This document shows positions 50,792 to 58,240 of a DNA stretch of 64,000 nt, in pieces (position 1 is the stretch's first letter; each line of letters begins with the position of its first letter). The DNA is from an uncultured Oscillospiraceae bacterium (GTDB lineage: Bacteria; Bacillota; Clostridia; Oscillospirales; Oscillospiraceae). A program made the position numbers and the translations under genes. The stretch lies in NCBI GenBank assembly GCA_910587345.1, contig CAJUKH010000030.1:1-64000 (forward strand). Reading direction: 5' to 3'. The notes under the pieces are model-generated. The model did not search any database and was not told the DNA's origin. It saw nothing but the letters and a program-made list of their open reading frames with translations.

Positions 50792-51271
50792 ATGGTCACA
50801 CTGGCCCAACGTATCACCGAGCTGAGGGAGGAGCGAGGAATGAGCCGGCCCGCTCTGGCCCAGGCTCTGGGGTTTCCCAAGCCGGCCATTGAGAAATTTG
50901 AGACCGGCCGTCTGACCCCCAGTCAGGAGCAGCAGCAAAAGCTGGCCGACTTTTTTGAGGTCTCCCTCTTCTATCTTCAGGGCAAGGGCAGGGACCGGAC
51001 CCGGATGGAGGACTGGCTTTCCGGCATGGAGCCTGCGGTAGAATTGGACGGCCCCACCCCCACGTCCACCCGTCCCGCACCCAAACGGCCTGCCTCCGCC
51101 CCGGCTGCCGCCCAGACCCCTTCGGGGCAGGGAAACCTGTTTGACTCCCTCCTTACCAGCAAAAAATTTCAGGAGGTCCTCACCACCGCTATTTTGGAGG
51201 CTCTGCACAGCCCTGCAGGACAGGAGGTCTTGACCCAGGTGGTGCAGAAGGAACTAAACAGGCAGAGATAA
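50792..51271 (+). CDS. Helix-turn-helix regulator with Pro/Ala linker
   Basis: The 159-residue protein has an N-terminal XRE-type HTH (AQRITELREERGMSRPALAQ through FETGRLTPSQEQQQKLADFF), then a Pro/Ala/Thr-rich linker of about 40 residues. A short C-terminal helical part follows (TSKKFQEVLTTAILEALHSP). It is a probable DNA-binding regulator with a small oligomerisation or effector tail. The ATG at 50792 follows AGGAGGG. It is divergent from the PLP decarboxylase gene and may control it. The terminator after it is strong. Confidence 0.8.
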   Translation: MVTLAQRITELREERGMSRPALAQALGFPKPAIEKFETGRLTPSQEQQQKLADFFEVSLFYLQGKGRDRTRMEDWLSGMEPAVELDGPTPTSTRPAPKRPASAPAAAQTPSGQGNLFDSLLTSKKFQEVLTTAILEALHSPAGQEVLTQVVQKELNRQR

Positions 51272-51272
51272 A

Positions 51273-51303
51273 ACCCGCCGCCCGGCAAAGCCGGGCGGCG
51301 GGT
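51273..51303. terminator. Terminator between convergent genes
   Basis: A perfect 14-bp GC-rich stem (51273-51286 with 51290-51303) with a 3-nt loop and a T-rich right flank lies between the HTH gene and the gene at 51308. Confidence 0.85.
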
Positions 51304-51307
51304 CCTT

Positions 51308-51694
51308 TTACTTCAAAAGCCCTTCCAGCTGCCTCAGGGACAACCCCCGGGTCAGCATCAGCTCCCCCTGCCGGTCCTGAAGATAGGGGGCCAGCTTTTC
51401 CATCACGGTCCGATAGTCCAGCATTCCCACGATCCCCTGTCTGGTCGTACTCACCAGCACCAGCTTCCAGTCCTGCACTGGCTTACCGTCCAGGCCGTGC
51501 TTCTCCCAGGGAGCGACGGGCAAAGCAGTCTCTACCCCTTCGGTAAGGACCACTGCGCCGAAGGGAGCAGCCCCCTCTTTTTGGTAGAAATTGATATTGG
51601 CCCGAAAGGCGTTATCCCAGACCGCCTGAGGTTCTGCCGGGGGCTGGGCGGCCTTGGGTTCCTTCTTGACTTTAAACTTATCAAACAGTCCCAT
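51308..51694 (-). CDS. Hypothetical protein with MGLFDKFK start
   Basis: The 128-residue soluble protein opens MGLFDKFKVKKEPKAAQPPA. A globular core includes INFYQKEGAAPFGAVVLTEG and WKLVLVSTTRQGIVGMLDYR, and it ends SLRQLEGLLK. No domain is recognised. The N-terminal MGLFDK motif also begins the gene at 12345, which suggests a shared localisation or interaction tag, though the rest differs. GGAG lies before the start codon. The function is unknown. Confidence 0.6.
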   Translation of the reverse strand: MGLFDKFKVKKEPKAAQPPAEPQAVWDNAFRANINFYQKEGAAPFGAVVLTEGVETALPVAPWEKHGLDGKPVQDWKLVLVSTTRQGIVGMLDYRTVMEKLAPYLQDRQGELMLTRGLSLRQLEGLLK

Positions 51695-51708
51695 TCAAAT
51701 TCCTCCCG

Positions 51709-51752
51709 AAAAAAGTCCCCATCCCCTCATTGAGAGAATAAGGGACTTTTTT
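51709..51752 (-). terminator. Native terminator of fhs
   Basis: An 11-bp stem (51709-51719 with 51742-51752) with an imperfect centre and T-runs lies just downstream of the orphan copy of the fhs 3' end. This suggests that it was next to the original fhs stop before the insertion. Confidence 0.7.
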
Positions 51753-51769
51753 ATGCGTCAAAGGGTTCT

Positions 51770-52050
51770 AAAACAGCCCGGTGATCTTTCCATCCGCAGT
51801 TACATCAATATTTTCCGCCGCCGGAACTTTCGGCTGGCCCGGCGCGTCGTCGCAAAGTCCGCTTATTCCGTTTCCGCCTGCGGCGAAACCTTCCTTCGCT
51901 CCCTTGCTCCTCCTTCCCCCGCAAAAGCAAAGGACCGCTTTTGCGGGGACTCCGGCAGGATGACCATGCCGGGATCAAAACAGCCCGGTGATCTTTCCAT
52001 CCGCAGTTACATCAATATTTTCCGCCGCCGGAACTTTCGGCAGGCCCGGC
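51770..52050. repeat. 74-bp direct repeat duplicating the fhs 3' end, with a 133-bp insert
   Basis: The last bases of fhs (51977-52050) recur at 51770-51843 with one mismatch. The orphan copy reads GGGCTGTTTTAG where fhs reads GGGCTGTTTTGA, so each has its own stop. The insert between them (51844-51976) holds a hairpin with perfect 12-bp arms (51917-51928 and 51937-51948) containing CCCCGCAAAAGC. No gene is visible in it. The design matches that at the response regulator gene (15669-15953), with a similar hairpin core. Confidence 0.9.
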
Positions 52051-53645
52051 ATGGTCATGATGTCGCCGGTGAGGGCCACGATGAAGCCGGCGCCGGCCGA
52101 GACTTTCAGGTTCCGCACGGTAACGTCAAAGCCCTCAGGCGCCCCCAGCAAAGAGGGGTCGTCGGAAAAGGAATACTGGGTCTTGGCCATGCAGATCGGC
52201 AGGTCCCCAAATCCCAGCTCGACCAGCTTCTGGGCCTGCTTTTTGGCCCCGGCGGTAAGCACCGCCCGCTCCCCGTGGTAAACCCGCTGTACGATGGCGT
52301 CCAGCTTCTCTTCAATGGAAGCGCCCGTGTCGTAAGAGAAGGTAAACTGCTCGCTTTTGGGGGCCTCACAGAGACGGATGACCTCCTCGGCCAGAGCCTT
52401 ACCGCCCTCGCCGCCTTTGGCCCACACCTCAGAGAGCGCCACGTTGACCCCCTGCTCTCTGCACTTATCCTCCACCAGCTTCAGCTCGGCAGGAGTGTCG
52501 GTGGGGAAGGCGTTGATGGCCACCACGCAGGGCAGGTGGTAAGTATTGCGGATGTTGTTCACATGGCGCAGCAGGTTGGGAAGGCCCCTCTCCAGCGCCT
52601 CCAGATCCTCGTTGTTCAGCTCGGCCTTGGCAACGCCGCCGTGATGCTTCAAGGCCCGGACGGTGGCCACCACCACCACGGCGTCCGGCTCCAGATCCGC
52701 CATACGGCACTTGATATCCAGGAACTTCTCCGCTCCCAGGTCGGCGCCAAAGCCCGCCTCTGTGACCACATAGTCTCCCAGCTTCAAAGCGGCGTCGGTG
52801 GCGGCGATGGAATTACAGCCGTGGGCGATATTGGCAAAGGGTCCGCCGTGGATGAAGGCAGGAGTGCCTTCCAACGTCTGGACCAGATTGGGCTTGACAG
52901 CATCTTTCAAAAGGGCTGTCATGGCGCCCTCCGCCTTCAAATCGTGGGCGGTGACAGGCTCGCCCTTACGGTTATAGGCCACCACCATCCGGCCCAGACG
53001 GGCTTTCAGGTCCGCAAGGTCAGAGGCCAGACAGAACACCGCCATGACCTCGCTGGCCACGGTGATATCAAAGCCGTCCTCCCGGGGGACTCCCTGCATC
53101 CGGCCGCCGAGGCCGTCGATAACGTTGCGGAGCTGCCGGTCGTTCATATCCACACAGCGCTTCCAGGTGATGTTCTTTACGTCGATATCCAGGGCGTTCC
53201 CCTGCTGGATATGGTTGTCCAGCAACGCTGCCAACAGGTTATTGGCCGCCCCGATAGCGTGGAAATCCCCGGTGAAGTGAAGGTTGATGTCCTCCATGGG
53301 GATGACCTGAGCCCAGCCGCCGCCGGCGGCACCGCCTTTGACGCCGAACACAGGGCCAAGAGAGGGTTCCCGCAGGGCAAGGCAGGTCTTTTTGCCCAGA
53401 CGGCTCAGCCCGTCGGCCAGGCCAACGCTGGTGGTGGTCTTCCCCTCTCCGGCAGGAGTGGGGTTGATGGCGGTGACCAAAACCAGTTTTCCCTTCCGGG
53501 GCTTGCTCTGATAGGCGGCGGGGTCCACCTTGGCCTTATCGTGGCCGTAGGGGATCAACTGCTCCGGGGTCAAGCCCAGCTTGGCAGCGATCTCAGCAAT
53601 GGGGCGGGCGGTCACACTCTGGGCGATCTCAATATCGGTCATCAT
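51975..53645 (-). CDS. fhs: Formate-tetrahydrofolate ligase
   Basis: This enzyme joins formate to tetrahydrofolate using ATP, feeding one-carbon metabolism and, in acetogens, the methyl branch of acetyl-CoA synthesis. The P-loop-like TPAGEGKTTTSVGLADGL lies near residue 64, and GGAAGGGWAQVIPMEDINLH and the conserved FADLGAEKFLDIKC-type region follow. The length of 556 residues is normal. I chose the ATG at 53645 with AGAGGG upstream over a longer frame. Its 3' end is duplicated downstream (51770-51843), but the gene is intact. Confidence 0.95.
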   Translation of the reverse strand: MMTDIEIAQSVTARPIAEIAAKLGLTPEQLIPYGHDKAKVDPAAYQSKPRKGKLVLVTAINPTPAGEGKTTTSVGLADGLSRLGKKTCLALREPSLGPVFGVKGGAAGGGWAQVIPMEDINLHFTGDFHAIGAANNLLAALLDNHIQQGNALDIDVKNITWKRCVDMNDRQLRNVIDGLGGRMQGVPREDGFDITVASEVMAVFCLASDLADLKARLGRMVVAYNRKGEPVTAHDLKAEGAMTALLKDAVKPNLVQTLEGTPAFIHGGPFANIAHGCNSIAATDAALKLGDYVVTEAGFGADLGAEKFLDIKCRMADLEPDAVVVVATVRALKHHGGVAKAELNNEDLEALERGLPNLLRHVNNIRNTYHLPCVVAINAFPTDTPAELKLVEDKCREQGVNVALSEVWAKGGEGGKALAEEVIRLCEAPKSEQFTFSYDTGASIEEKLDAIVQRVYHGERAVLTAGAKKQAQKLVELGFGDLPICMAKTQYSFSDDPSLLGAPEGFDVTVRNLKVSAGAGFIVALTGDIMTMPGLPKVPAAENIDVTADGKITGLF

Positions 53646-53797
53646 GAGCGGTTCCCTCTTTCTGTTGTGTTTTCTTTGGGGGTTCACCCCAATATATGGT
53701 TGTATTGTATCATATTTGTCCGCCCTGCACAATGGAAAACCCAAACAAAAGACATCCGGTTTCCGAAAAAAATCTTATGGGATATGCGGCCTTGACC

Positions 53798-54565
53798 CTA
53801 TATTTTCCGCACCTTCTCCCAAATCTCCATAACGGCGGCGGTGGGCAGCACCTTACGGCCCAGACGCATCAGGGCGGGGATGGGACCGCAGGTCACCATC
53901 GGCCGGTCACACTGGGCCATGGTGAGGGACCAGGCGGCCACCGCCTCGGGCCGCATGGCAAAAGGTGTATGGCGCACCGCCGTCGGGTTGGCGGTATCCC
54001 GTGCCACCGCCATAAATTCGGTCTTGACCCACCAGGGACACACGGCCGTCACCTTGATCCCCCGAGGGGCCAACTCCCGGCGGATGGCCCTGGTATAATG
54101 GAGGAGGAAGGCCTTTGTGGCGGCGTAGATATTCATCCCCTGCAGAGGCTGAAAGGCCGCGCAGGAAGCCACCTCCAGCACCCGGCTATCCCGTTTCAGA
54201 TAGGGGATGCAGACCCTTGTCACCTCGGCGGCGGAGCGGCAGTTCAGGTCTATCATGGAGGCAGTCTCCGCCCCTGTCAGGTCCTCTGCCCGGCCGAACT
54301 TGCCAAAGCCGGCGGCGCAGACCAGGGTGTCCAAAACGGGCCGTTCCTCCTCCAGAAGTGTTTGCAGCACAGGAACGGCGGTGGGGTCGGTCAGGTCCAG
54401 GGGCAGGACACGGCTGGGGGTGGAGAGCTTTTGCCCCAGGGCTTTCAACCGTTCCTCCCGGCGGGCGATAAGCCAAAGCTCGTCCAGACCGCCCAGGCGG
54501 TCCAGCTGCTGGGCATAGGCTTTTCCAAGACCGGAGGAGGCTCCGGTGATGATGGCGATACGCAT
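53798..54565 (-). CDS. Short-chain dehydrogenase/reductase
   Basis: The 255-residue oxidoreductase has the Rossmann motif TGASSGLG near residue 8, CAAGFGKFG for the conserved NAG site, and the catalytic YAATK with a preceding Ser (EVASCAAFQPL). It should use NAD(H) or NADP(H); the basic LIARREERL after strand 2 suggests NADP(H). The substrate is unknown. The ATG at 54565 follows GGGAGG. It lies 68 nt after the Nudix gene on the same strand. Confidence 0.88.
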   Translation of the reverse strand: MRIAIITGASSGLGKAYAQQLDRLGGLDELWLIARREERLKALGQKLSTPSRVLPLDLTDPTAVPVLQTLLEEERPVLDTLVCAAGFGKFGRAEDLTGAETASMIDLNCRSAAEVTRVCIPYLKRDSRVLEVASCAAFQPLQGMNIYAATKAFLLHYTRAIRRELAPRGIKVTAVCPWWVKTEFMAVARDTANPTAVRHTPFAMRPEAVAAWSLTMAQCDRPMVTCGPIPALMRLGRKVLPTAAVMEIWEKVRKI

Positions 54566-54633
54566 TTTTCTACCTCCCAATGACATTGCCCCCTGAAAAG
54601 GCCGTTTTCGGGCCAAAAAGAGGGGCGGGTTTC

Positions 54634-55047
54634 TTACACCAGCCCCCGGCGGACGGCTTCTGCCACCAGATAGGGCTGAATGTGAGGGTAGGTCCACTTC
54701 TCTGGGCGGGAGGGCACCTCCTCCCAAAGAGCGATCTCCTCTATCTCGCTGTGAAGTTCTTTTTCAAAGGCAGTAATATCCGCTGCATAAAGCATCCCAT
54801 AGTCACCGAAAGAATATGCACACACCGGAGACAGCGTATAGGCGATGGCGCCCGTCTCTTCATACAGTTCCCGGCGGGCGGTCTCCTCCATGGTCTCGCC
54901 CGGTTCCCGGTGGCCGCCGGGGTTTTCCCAGGTGGTTCGGTCTCTGTGGCGGCATAAGACCCATTTGCCGCCGGAGCGGGCCAGGATCACGGCGAATTTG
55001 AAAAGGTGGTCCTCTACCTCATAAGGCTCGAAAAAGCGGACTTCCAT
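54634..55047 (-). CDS. Nudix hydrolase
   Basis: The 137-residue protein has a complete Nudix box: GGHREPGETMEETARREL followed by YEETGA, near residues 45-67. The glutamates that bind magnesium are present. It should hydrolyse a nucleoside diphosphate linked to another group; a 7,8-dihydro-8-oxoguanine triphosphatase-like role is common, but other substrates are possible. Its ATG overlaps the stop of the upstream P-loop gene by one base (TAATG), so the two are coupled. Confidence 0.92.
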   Translation of the reverse strand: MEVRFFEPYEVEDHLFKFAVILARSGGKWVLCRHRDRTTWENPGGHREPGETMEETARRELYEETGAIAYTLSPVCAYSFGDYGMLYAADITAFEKELHSEIEEIALWEEVPSRPEKWTYPHIQPYLVAEAVRRGLV

Positions 55048-55562
55048 TATGGTTCCTCCTTCCGGCCCAGGGCGGCGATGGCCCGGGCGGTCTCCTCCAC
55101 GGTTAGGGTGGAGGTGTCGATCTTGTGGGTGGACTGGGCTTCGTAAAGGGGCAGGCGGGCCAGGCTCCGGGGAATGACGTCCGGCGTCCGGCAGCCCGCC
55201 GCTATGTCCTCCTCCAGCCGGGCGGTGAGGGTGCCCTCGTTGCAGAGAAGGGAGATGAGACAGACCCGGCAGGACGAAGTGTCCAACCGGGAGAGGAGGT
55301 CGTCCAGGATGGCCTGGCGGTCCATGACCCAGCAGAAGATCACATTCTCGTAGGCGGAGCAGTGGAGGAAGTTGTTCAGAAGGTGGGTGATATTGTCCAT
55401 CACCATGGCCCTGGTCTCCTTCGTCACAAGGAAGGGGTGGGCATCCCAGCACCAGTCTCCGTCCAGGAAAACGCTATATGGCAACAGGGTCTTTACTCTT
55501 GGGCAGGCGGCGGTCTTGCCCACCCCCATGGCTCCACCGATCAGGTACAGGGTCTTATCCAT
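55047..55562 (-). CDS. P-loop NTPase, small kinase-like
   Basis: The 171-residue protein begins MDKTLYLIGGAMGVGKTAAC, with a Walker A GGAMGVGKT at residues 9-17. FLDGDWCWDAHPF and VIFCWVMDRQAILDDLL follow, which suits a small nucleotide- or sugar-kinase fold related to AAA_33 or chloramphenicol phosphotransferase-like proteins. A HKIDTSTLTVEETARAI tail is typical of such kinases. The substrate is unknown. AAGGAGGGG lies before the ATG at 55562. It is translationally coupled with the Nudix gene. Confidence 0.75.
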   Translation of the reverse strand: MDKTLYLIGGAMGVGKTAACPRVKTLLPYSVFLDGDWCWDAHPFLVTKETRAMVMDNITHLLNNFLHCSAYENVIFCWVMDRQAILDDLLSRLDTSSCRVCLISLLCNEGTLTARLEEDIAAGCRTPDVIPRSLARLPLYEAQSTHKIDTSTLTVEETARAIAALGRKEEP

Positions 55563-55812
55563 GGTATCCCCTCCTTTTTCCCTATCATACCACACCGGGA
55601 CGGGGGTGGGCAAGGGGGTGGCGGGATTTTGTCTCCCTTGATTTTGGGGACCCCATTGACTATAATGGAACCCAATCGGCCCTTTGGGGCAAAAACGGCG
55701 GGATATGGAAAATGGGGGTATCGCCCGCCCCCATATGACCATACGGATTCGCCGACAGTGGGTGGAAATTTGCAGAGTCTTTCTGCCGGCGCATCTACCC
55801 GCAGGGGGTACA

Positions 55813-55851
55813 CCCCCCCCGTAAGGCGGCTGCGCCGCCTTACGGGGGGGG
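55813..55851. repeat. Extreme GC-rich hairpin with C8/G-run arms
   Basis: Perfect 18-bp arms (55813-55830 with 55834-55851) consist of eight C residues followed by GTAAGGCGGC and the complement, with a 3-nt loop. The outer G-run extends beyond the stem to 11 G. The GTAAGGCGGC core also appears in the repeat block at 1-1065. The rest of the 437-bp gap (55563-55999) shows no gene; it is C- and G-rich near the hairpin and becomes AT-richer before 56000. Confidence 0.75.
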
Positions 55852-55999
55852 GGGTGGGAAGCCGCACCCTGCGGTGGGGTGACATCCCGGGGCGGGGTTT
55901 GTTTACGCTTTGTTTAAAAGGTAGGACTTGCCTTTCGGGCGGTTATGCATTAAAATAGGGAGCAAGGCTCATATCTCATTTCCTTTCAGGAGGAATCTC

Positions 56000-56386
56000 A
56001 TGAAAAGCAAATCCAATCGTTTTTGGGCCGCTTTGCTGGCGGGTATCCTGCTCCTTTGCGCAGCGGCCATCTTCTACATTTCCACCCGGGGTCCCAAAGG
56101 GCCGGTGGCGGTCATCTATTCCGGCGGTCAGGAGGTCCGGCGCATCGACCTGGGGGCGGTAACGGAGGATGAGACCTTTGTCCTCACCGGCTTTGGCGGA
56201 CTGTCCAACACGGTGGAGGTCTCCGAGGGGAAGATCCGGGTCTGTGAGGCGGACTGCCCCGACCAGGTCTGCGTCATGCAGGGTTGGCTAGAGGACGATA
56301 TCATCCCCATCGCCTGTCTGCCCAGCGGGCTGGTGATCCAGATGGAAAACGCCCCGGACAACGGGGTGGACCGGGCTGTGGGGTGA
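56000..56386 (+). CDS. NusG domain II-containing membrane-anchored protein
   Basis: The 128-residue protein has one N-terminal helix (residues 8-28) and an extracellular domain of about 100 residues. VAVIYSGGQEVRRIDLG opens the domain, with VCEADCPDQVCVMQGW and IACLPSGLVIQ containing four cysteines, which is the NusG domain II pattern found outside the ribosome context. The function is unknown; its gene commonly precedes the Gx transporter gene, as here (4 nt gap). The ATG at 56000 follows AGGAGG. Confidence 0.85.
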   Translation: MKSKSNRFWAALLAGILLLCAAAIFYISTRGPKGPVAVIYSGGQEVRRIDLGAVTEDETFVLTGFGGLSNTVEVSEGKIRVCEADCPDQVCVMQGWLEDDIIPIACLPSGLVIQMENAPDNGVDRAVG

Positions 56387-56390
56387 GGAA

Positions 56391-56900
56391 ATGAGACAAC
56401 AGGTAAAACGGCTGGTGTTCTGCGCTTTGCTCACCGCCATCGCTTTGACCATCTTTATGATCGAGGCACAGCTTCCCGCTCTGGCCCCCGTACCGGGCAT
56501 CAAGCTGGGGCTTGCCAATATTGTGACCGTCTACGCCATGTTTGCTCTGGGACCCCGGGATACCCTGCTGATTTTGGTCAGCCGGGTTTTTCTGGGAAGT
56601 CTGTTCGCCGGCGGCTCCACCTTCCTCTACTCTCTGGCGGGGGGGCTTCTGTGCTATGCCGCCATGCTGGTGATGCGGAAATTCCTCACCGTCAAACAGC
56701 TTTGGGTCTGCGGGGCCATCGGCTCCATCTTCCACAACCTGGGGCAGATGGCGGTGGCGGTGTGGATCGCCAAGACGGTGGGGCTTGTGATGTATCTGCC
56801 CTTTATGATCATTCCCGGCATCATTGCCGGCGTCTTTACCGGTCTGACCGCTCAGTTTTTGCTGGCCCGGGTGGGGGAGCGGCTGAAGCTGGATATTTGA
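56391..56900 (+). CDS. Gx transporter family membrane protein
   Basis: The 169-residue protein has about five hydrophobic helices and the family segment PGIKLGLANIVTVYAMF near residue 35, followed by SRVFLGSLFAGG and a Gly-rich FTGLTAQFLL end. This family was once linked to heptaprenyl diphosphate synthase component I by neighbourhood, and is now seen as a Gx transporter-like membrane protein. The substrate is unknown. It follows the NusG-II gene by 4 nt, which suggests that they work together at the membrane. Confidence 0.88.
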   Translation: MRQQVKRLVFCALLTAIALTIFMIEAQLPALAPVPGIKLGLANIVTVYAMFALGPRDTLLILVSRVFLGSLFAGGSTFLYSLAGGLLCYAAMLVMRKFLTVKQLWVCGAIGSIFHNLGQMAVAVWIAKTVGLVMYLPFMIIPGIIAGVFTGLTAQFLLARVGERLKLDI

Positions 56901-56941
56901 AAGGCGGTGAGCCTTTGGGCCTTGTTCGAGATAACTGCCCG

Positions 56942-57004
56942 GTGCGGTCACGTTCTGACGGCGGACCCTCCGGGAACAACTGAATCTACCGTCAGTGACC
57001 GCAC
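56942..57004 (+). terminator. Terminator of the NusG-II/Gx transporter operon
   Basis: A 10-bp outer stem (56942-56951 with 56995-57004) and a 7-bp inner stem (56955-56961 with 56989-56995, sharing one base) form a branched hairpin, followed by TTTTT. Confidence 0.8.
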
Positions 57005-57046
57005 TTTTTCTGCCAATTTTGATTTTACGAAAAAGGAGCGGTTATC

Positions 57047-57808
57047 ATGGATAGGAACACACTCAAAAAGCTATGGCTGGCCGAGGAGGCTGCGGCCCAT
57101 ATGAAGGGTTGGGATTTTTCCCATCTGGACGGCCGTTATTCTGAGGGCCAAAATCTGCCCTGGAACTACCGGTCGGTCATTGACCGCTACCGGCGGCCGG
57201 AGCATCGGCTGCTGGACATGGATACCGGCGGCGGAGAGTTTCTGCTGTCTCTGGGGCACCCTTACGAACAGACCGCCGCCACCGAGGGATATGCCCCCAA
57301 TGTGGCTTTGTGCCGGGAGGCACTGGCCCCTCTGGACATCGATTTCCGGCCCTGGAAAGCAGGGGAAGCACTTCCCTTTCCCAACGAGACCTTTGACCTG
57401 GTGCTGAACCGCCACGGAGATTTTGACCCAGAAGAGCTTTGGCGGGTACTGCGGCCGGGCGGCGTTTTTCTTACCCAGCAGGTGGGGGCGGAGAACGACC
57501 GGGAGCTGGTGGAACTGGTACTGCCGGGCACTCCCCTACCCTTTCCGGCACAGTATCTGGACAGGACGGAGAAGCGATTCCGGAAGGCCGGTTTTGCTGT
57601 TTTGGAAGGGGCCGAGGCCTTTGGACCCATCCGGTTTTTTGACGTGGGGGCTTTGGTCTGGTTTGCCCACATCATCCCCTGGGAGTTTCCCGGGTTTTCG
57701 GTGGAGCGCTGCCTCCCCCGTCTTTATGAGGCGCAACGCATTTTGGAGCGGGATGGGGCGCTTGCGGGCACCACCCATCGGTTTTATCTGGCCGCAAAGA
57801 AAATTTAA
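57047..57808 (+). CDS. SAM-dependent methyltransferase
   Basis: The 253-residue protein has motif I LLDMDTGGGEFLLSLG near residue 55, an acidic residue after strand 2 (ATEGYAP), FDLVLNRHGDFDPEELWRVL as motif IV and LRPGGVFLTQQ. It is a class I methyltransferase of the Methyltransf_11 type; the target is unknown. GGAG precedes its ATG. It lies between a terminator and the DUF4342 gene, about 80 nt before the latter. Confidence 0.85.
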   Translation: MDRNTLKKLWLAEEAAAHMKGWDFSHLDGRYSEGQNLPWNYRSVIDRYRRPEHRLLDMDTGGGEFLLSLGHPYEQTAATEGYAPNVALCREALAPLDIDFRPWKAGEALPFPNETFDLVLNRHGDFDPEELWRVLRPGGVFLTQQVGAENDRELVELVLPGTPLPFPAQYLDRTEKRFRKAGFAVLEGAEAFGPIRFFDVGALVWFAHIIPWEFPGFSVERCLPRLYEAQRILERDGALAGTTHRFYLAAKKI

Positions 57809-57891
57809 GGGTTTCTTTATTGACCTTTTGCCCCTGCCGTGACATACTATGGGTACAGTGGGAACCCAAAAATGTTGAAGGAGGTTTTTTC

Positions 57892-58152
57892 ATGGTAGAA
57901 GATATGAAGGATAAGAAGTTTGCCGAGGAGCTGATCGAGAAGCTGAAGGATCTGGTCCGCAAGGGCAATGTCACCAAGATCCAGGTGCTGAAGGGTGGGG
58001 AAGTCATTGTGAATTTCCCCCTGAACGTAGGCATTGTGGCCGGCGTGGCCGCCGCACCCTGGGCGCTGATCCTGGCGGCCATCACCACTTTGGGGATGGA
58101 TTGCCATATCGATGTGCTGAAGGATAACGGCGAGGTCATGCATATCGTGTAA
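57892..58152 (+). CDS. DUF4342 domain-containing protein
   Basis: The 86-residue protein begins with a charged helix (EELIEKLKDLVRKGNVTK), then IQVLKGGEVIVNFPLNVGIV, and a hydrophobic stretch GVAAAPWALILAAITTLG. This order is that of DUF4342. The last helix is probably in or at the membrane. The function is unknown; some relatives are fused to other domains. GAAGGAGG lies before the ATG, and a terminator follows. Confidence 0.82.
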   Translation: MVEDMKDKKFAEELIEKLKDLVRKGNVTKIQVLKGGEVIVNFPLNVGIVAGVAAAPWALILAAITTLGMDCHIDVLKDNGEVMHIV

Positions 58153-58167
58153 GCGTTTGAACGGCAA

Positions 58168-58201
58168 AGAAGGCCGCAGGTCCTATGACCTGCGGCCTTC
58201 T
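58168..58201. terminator. Terminator between DUF4342 and aminopeptidase genes
   Basis: A perfect 15-bp stem (58168-58182 with 58187-58201) is followed by a T-run. It serves the plus-strand gene and may also act for the convergent aminopeptidase gene. Confidence 0.88.
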
Positions 58202-58240
58202 TTTTTACTTCTGAATGCTTTCTGGGTAAACCCGCAGATA

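Noticed and set aside
50790..51208. N-terminal extension of the PLP decarboxylase to 51208
   Set aside because: The extension lies opposite the HTH gene and has no homology-like features. The ATG at 50653 has a good ribosome binding site and begins the normal fold.
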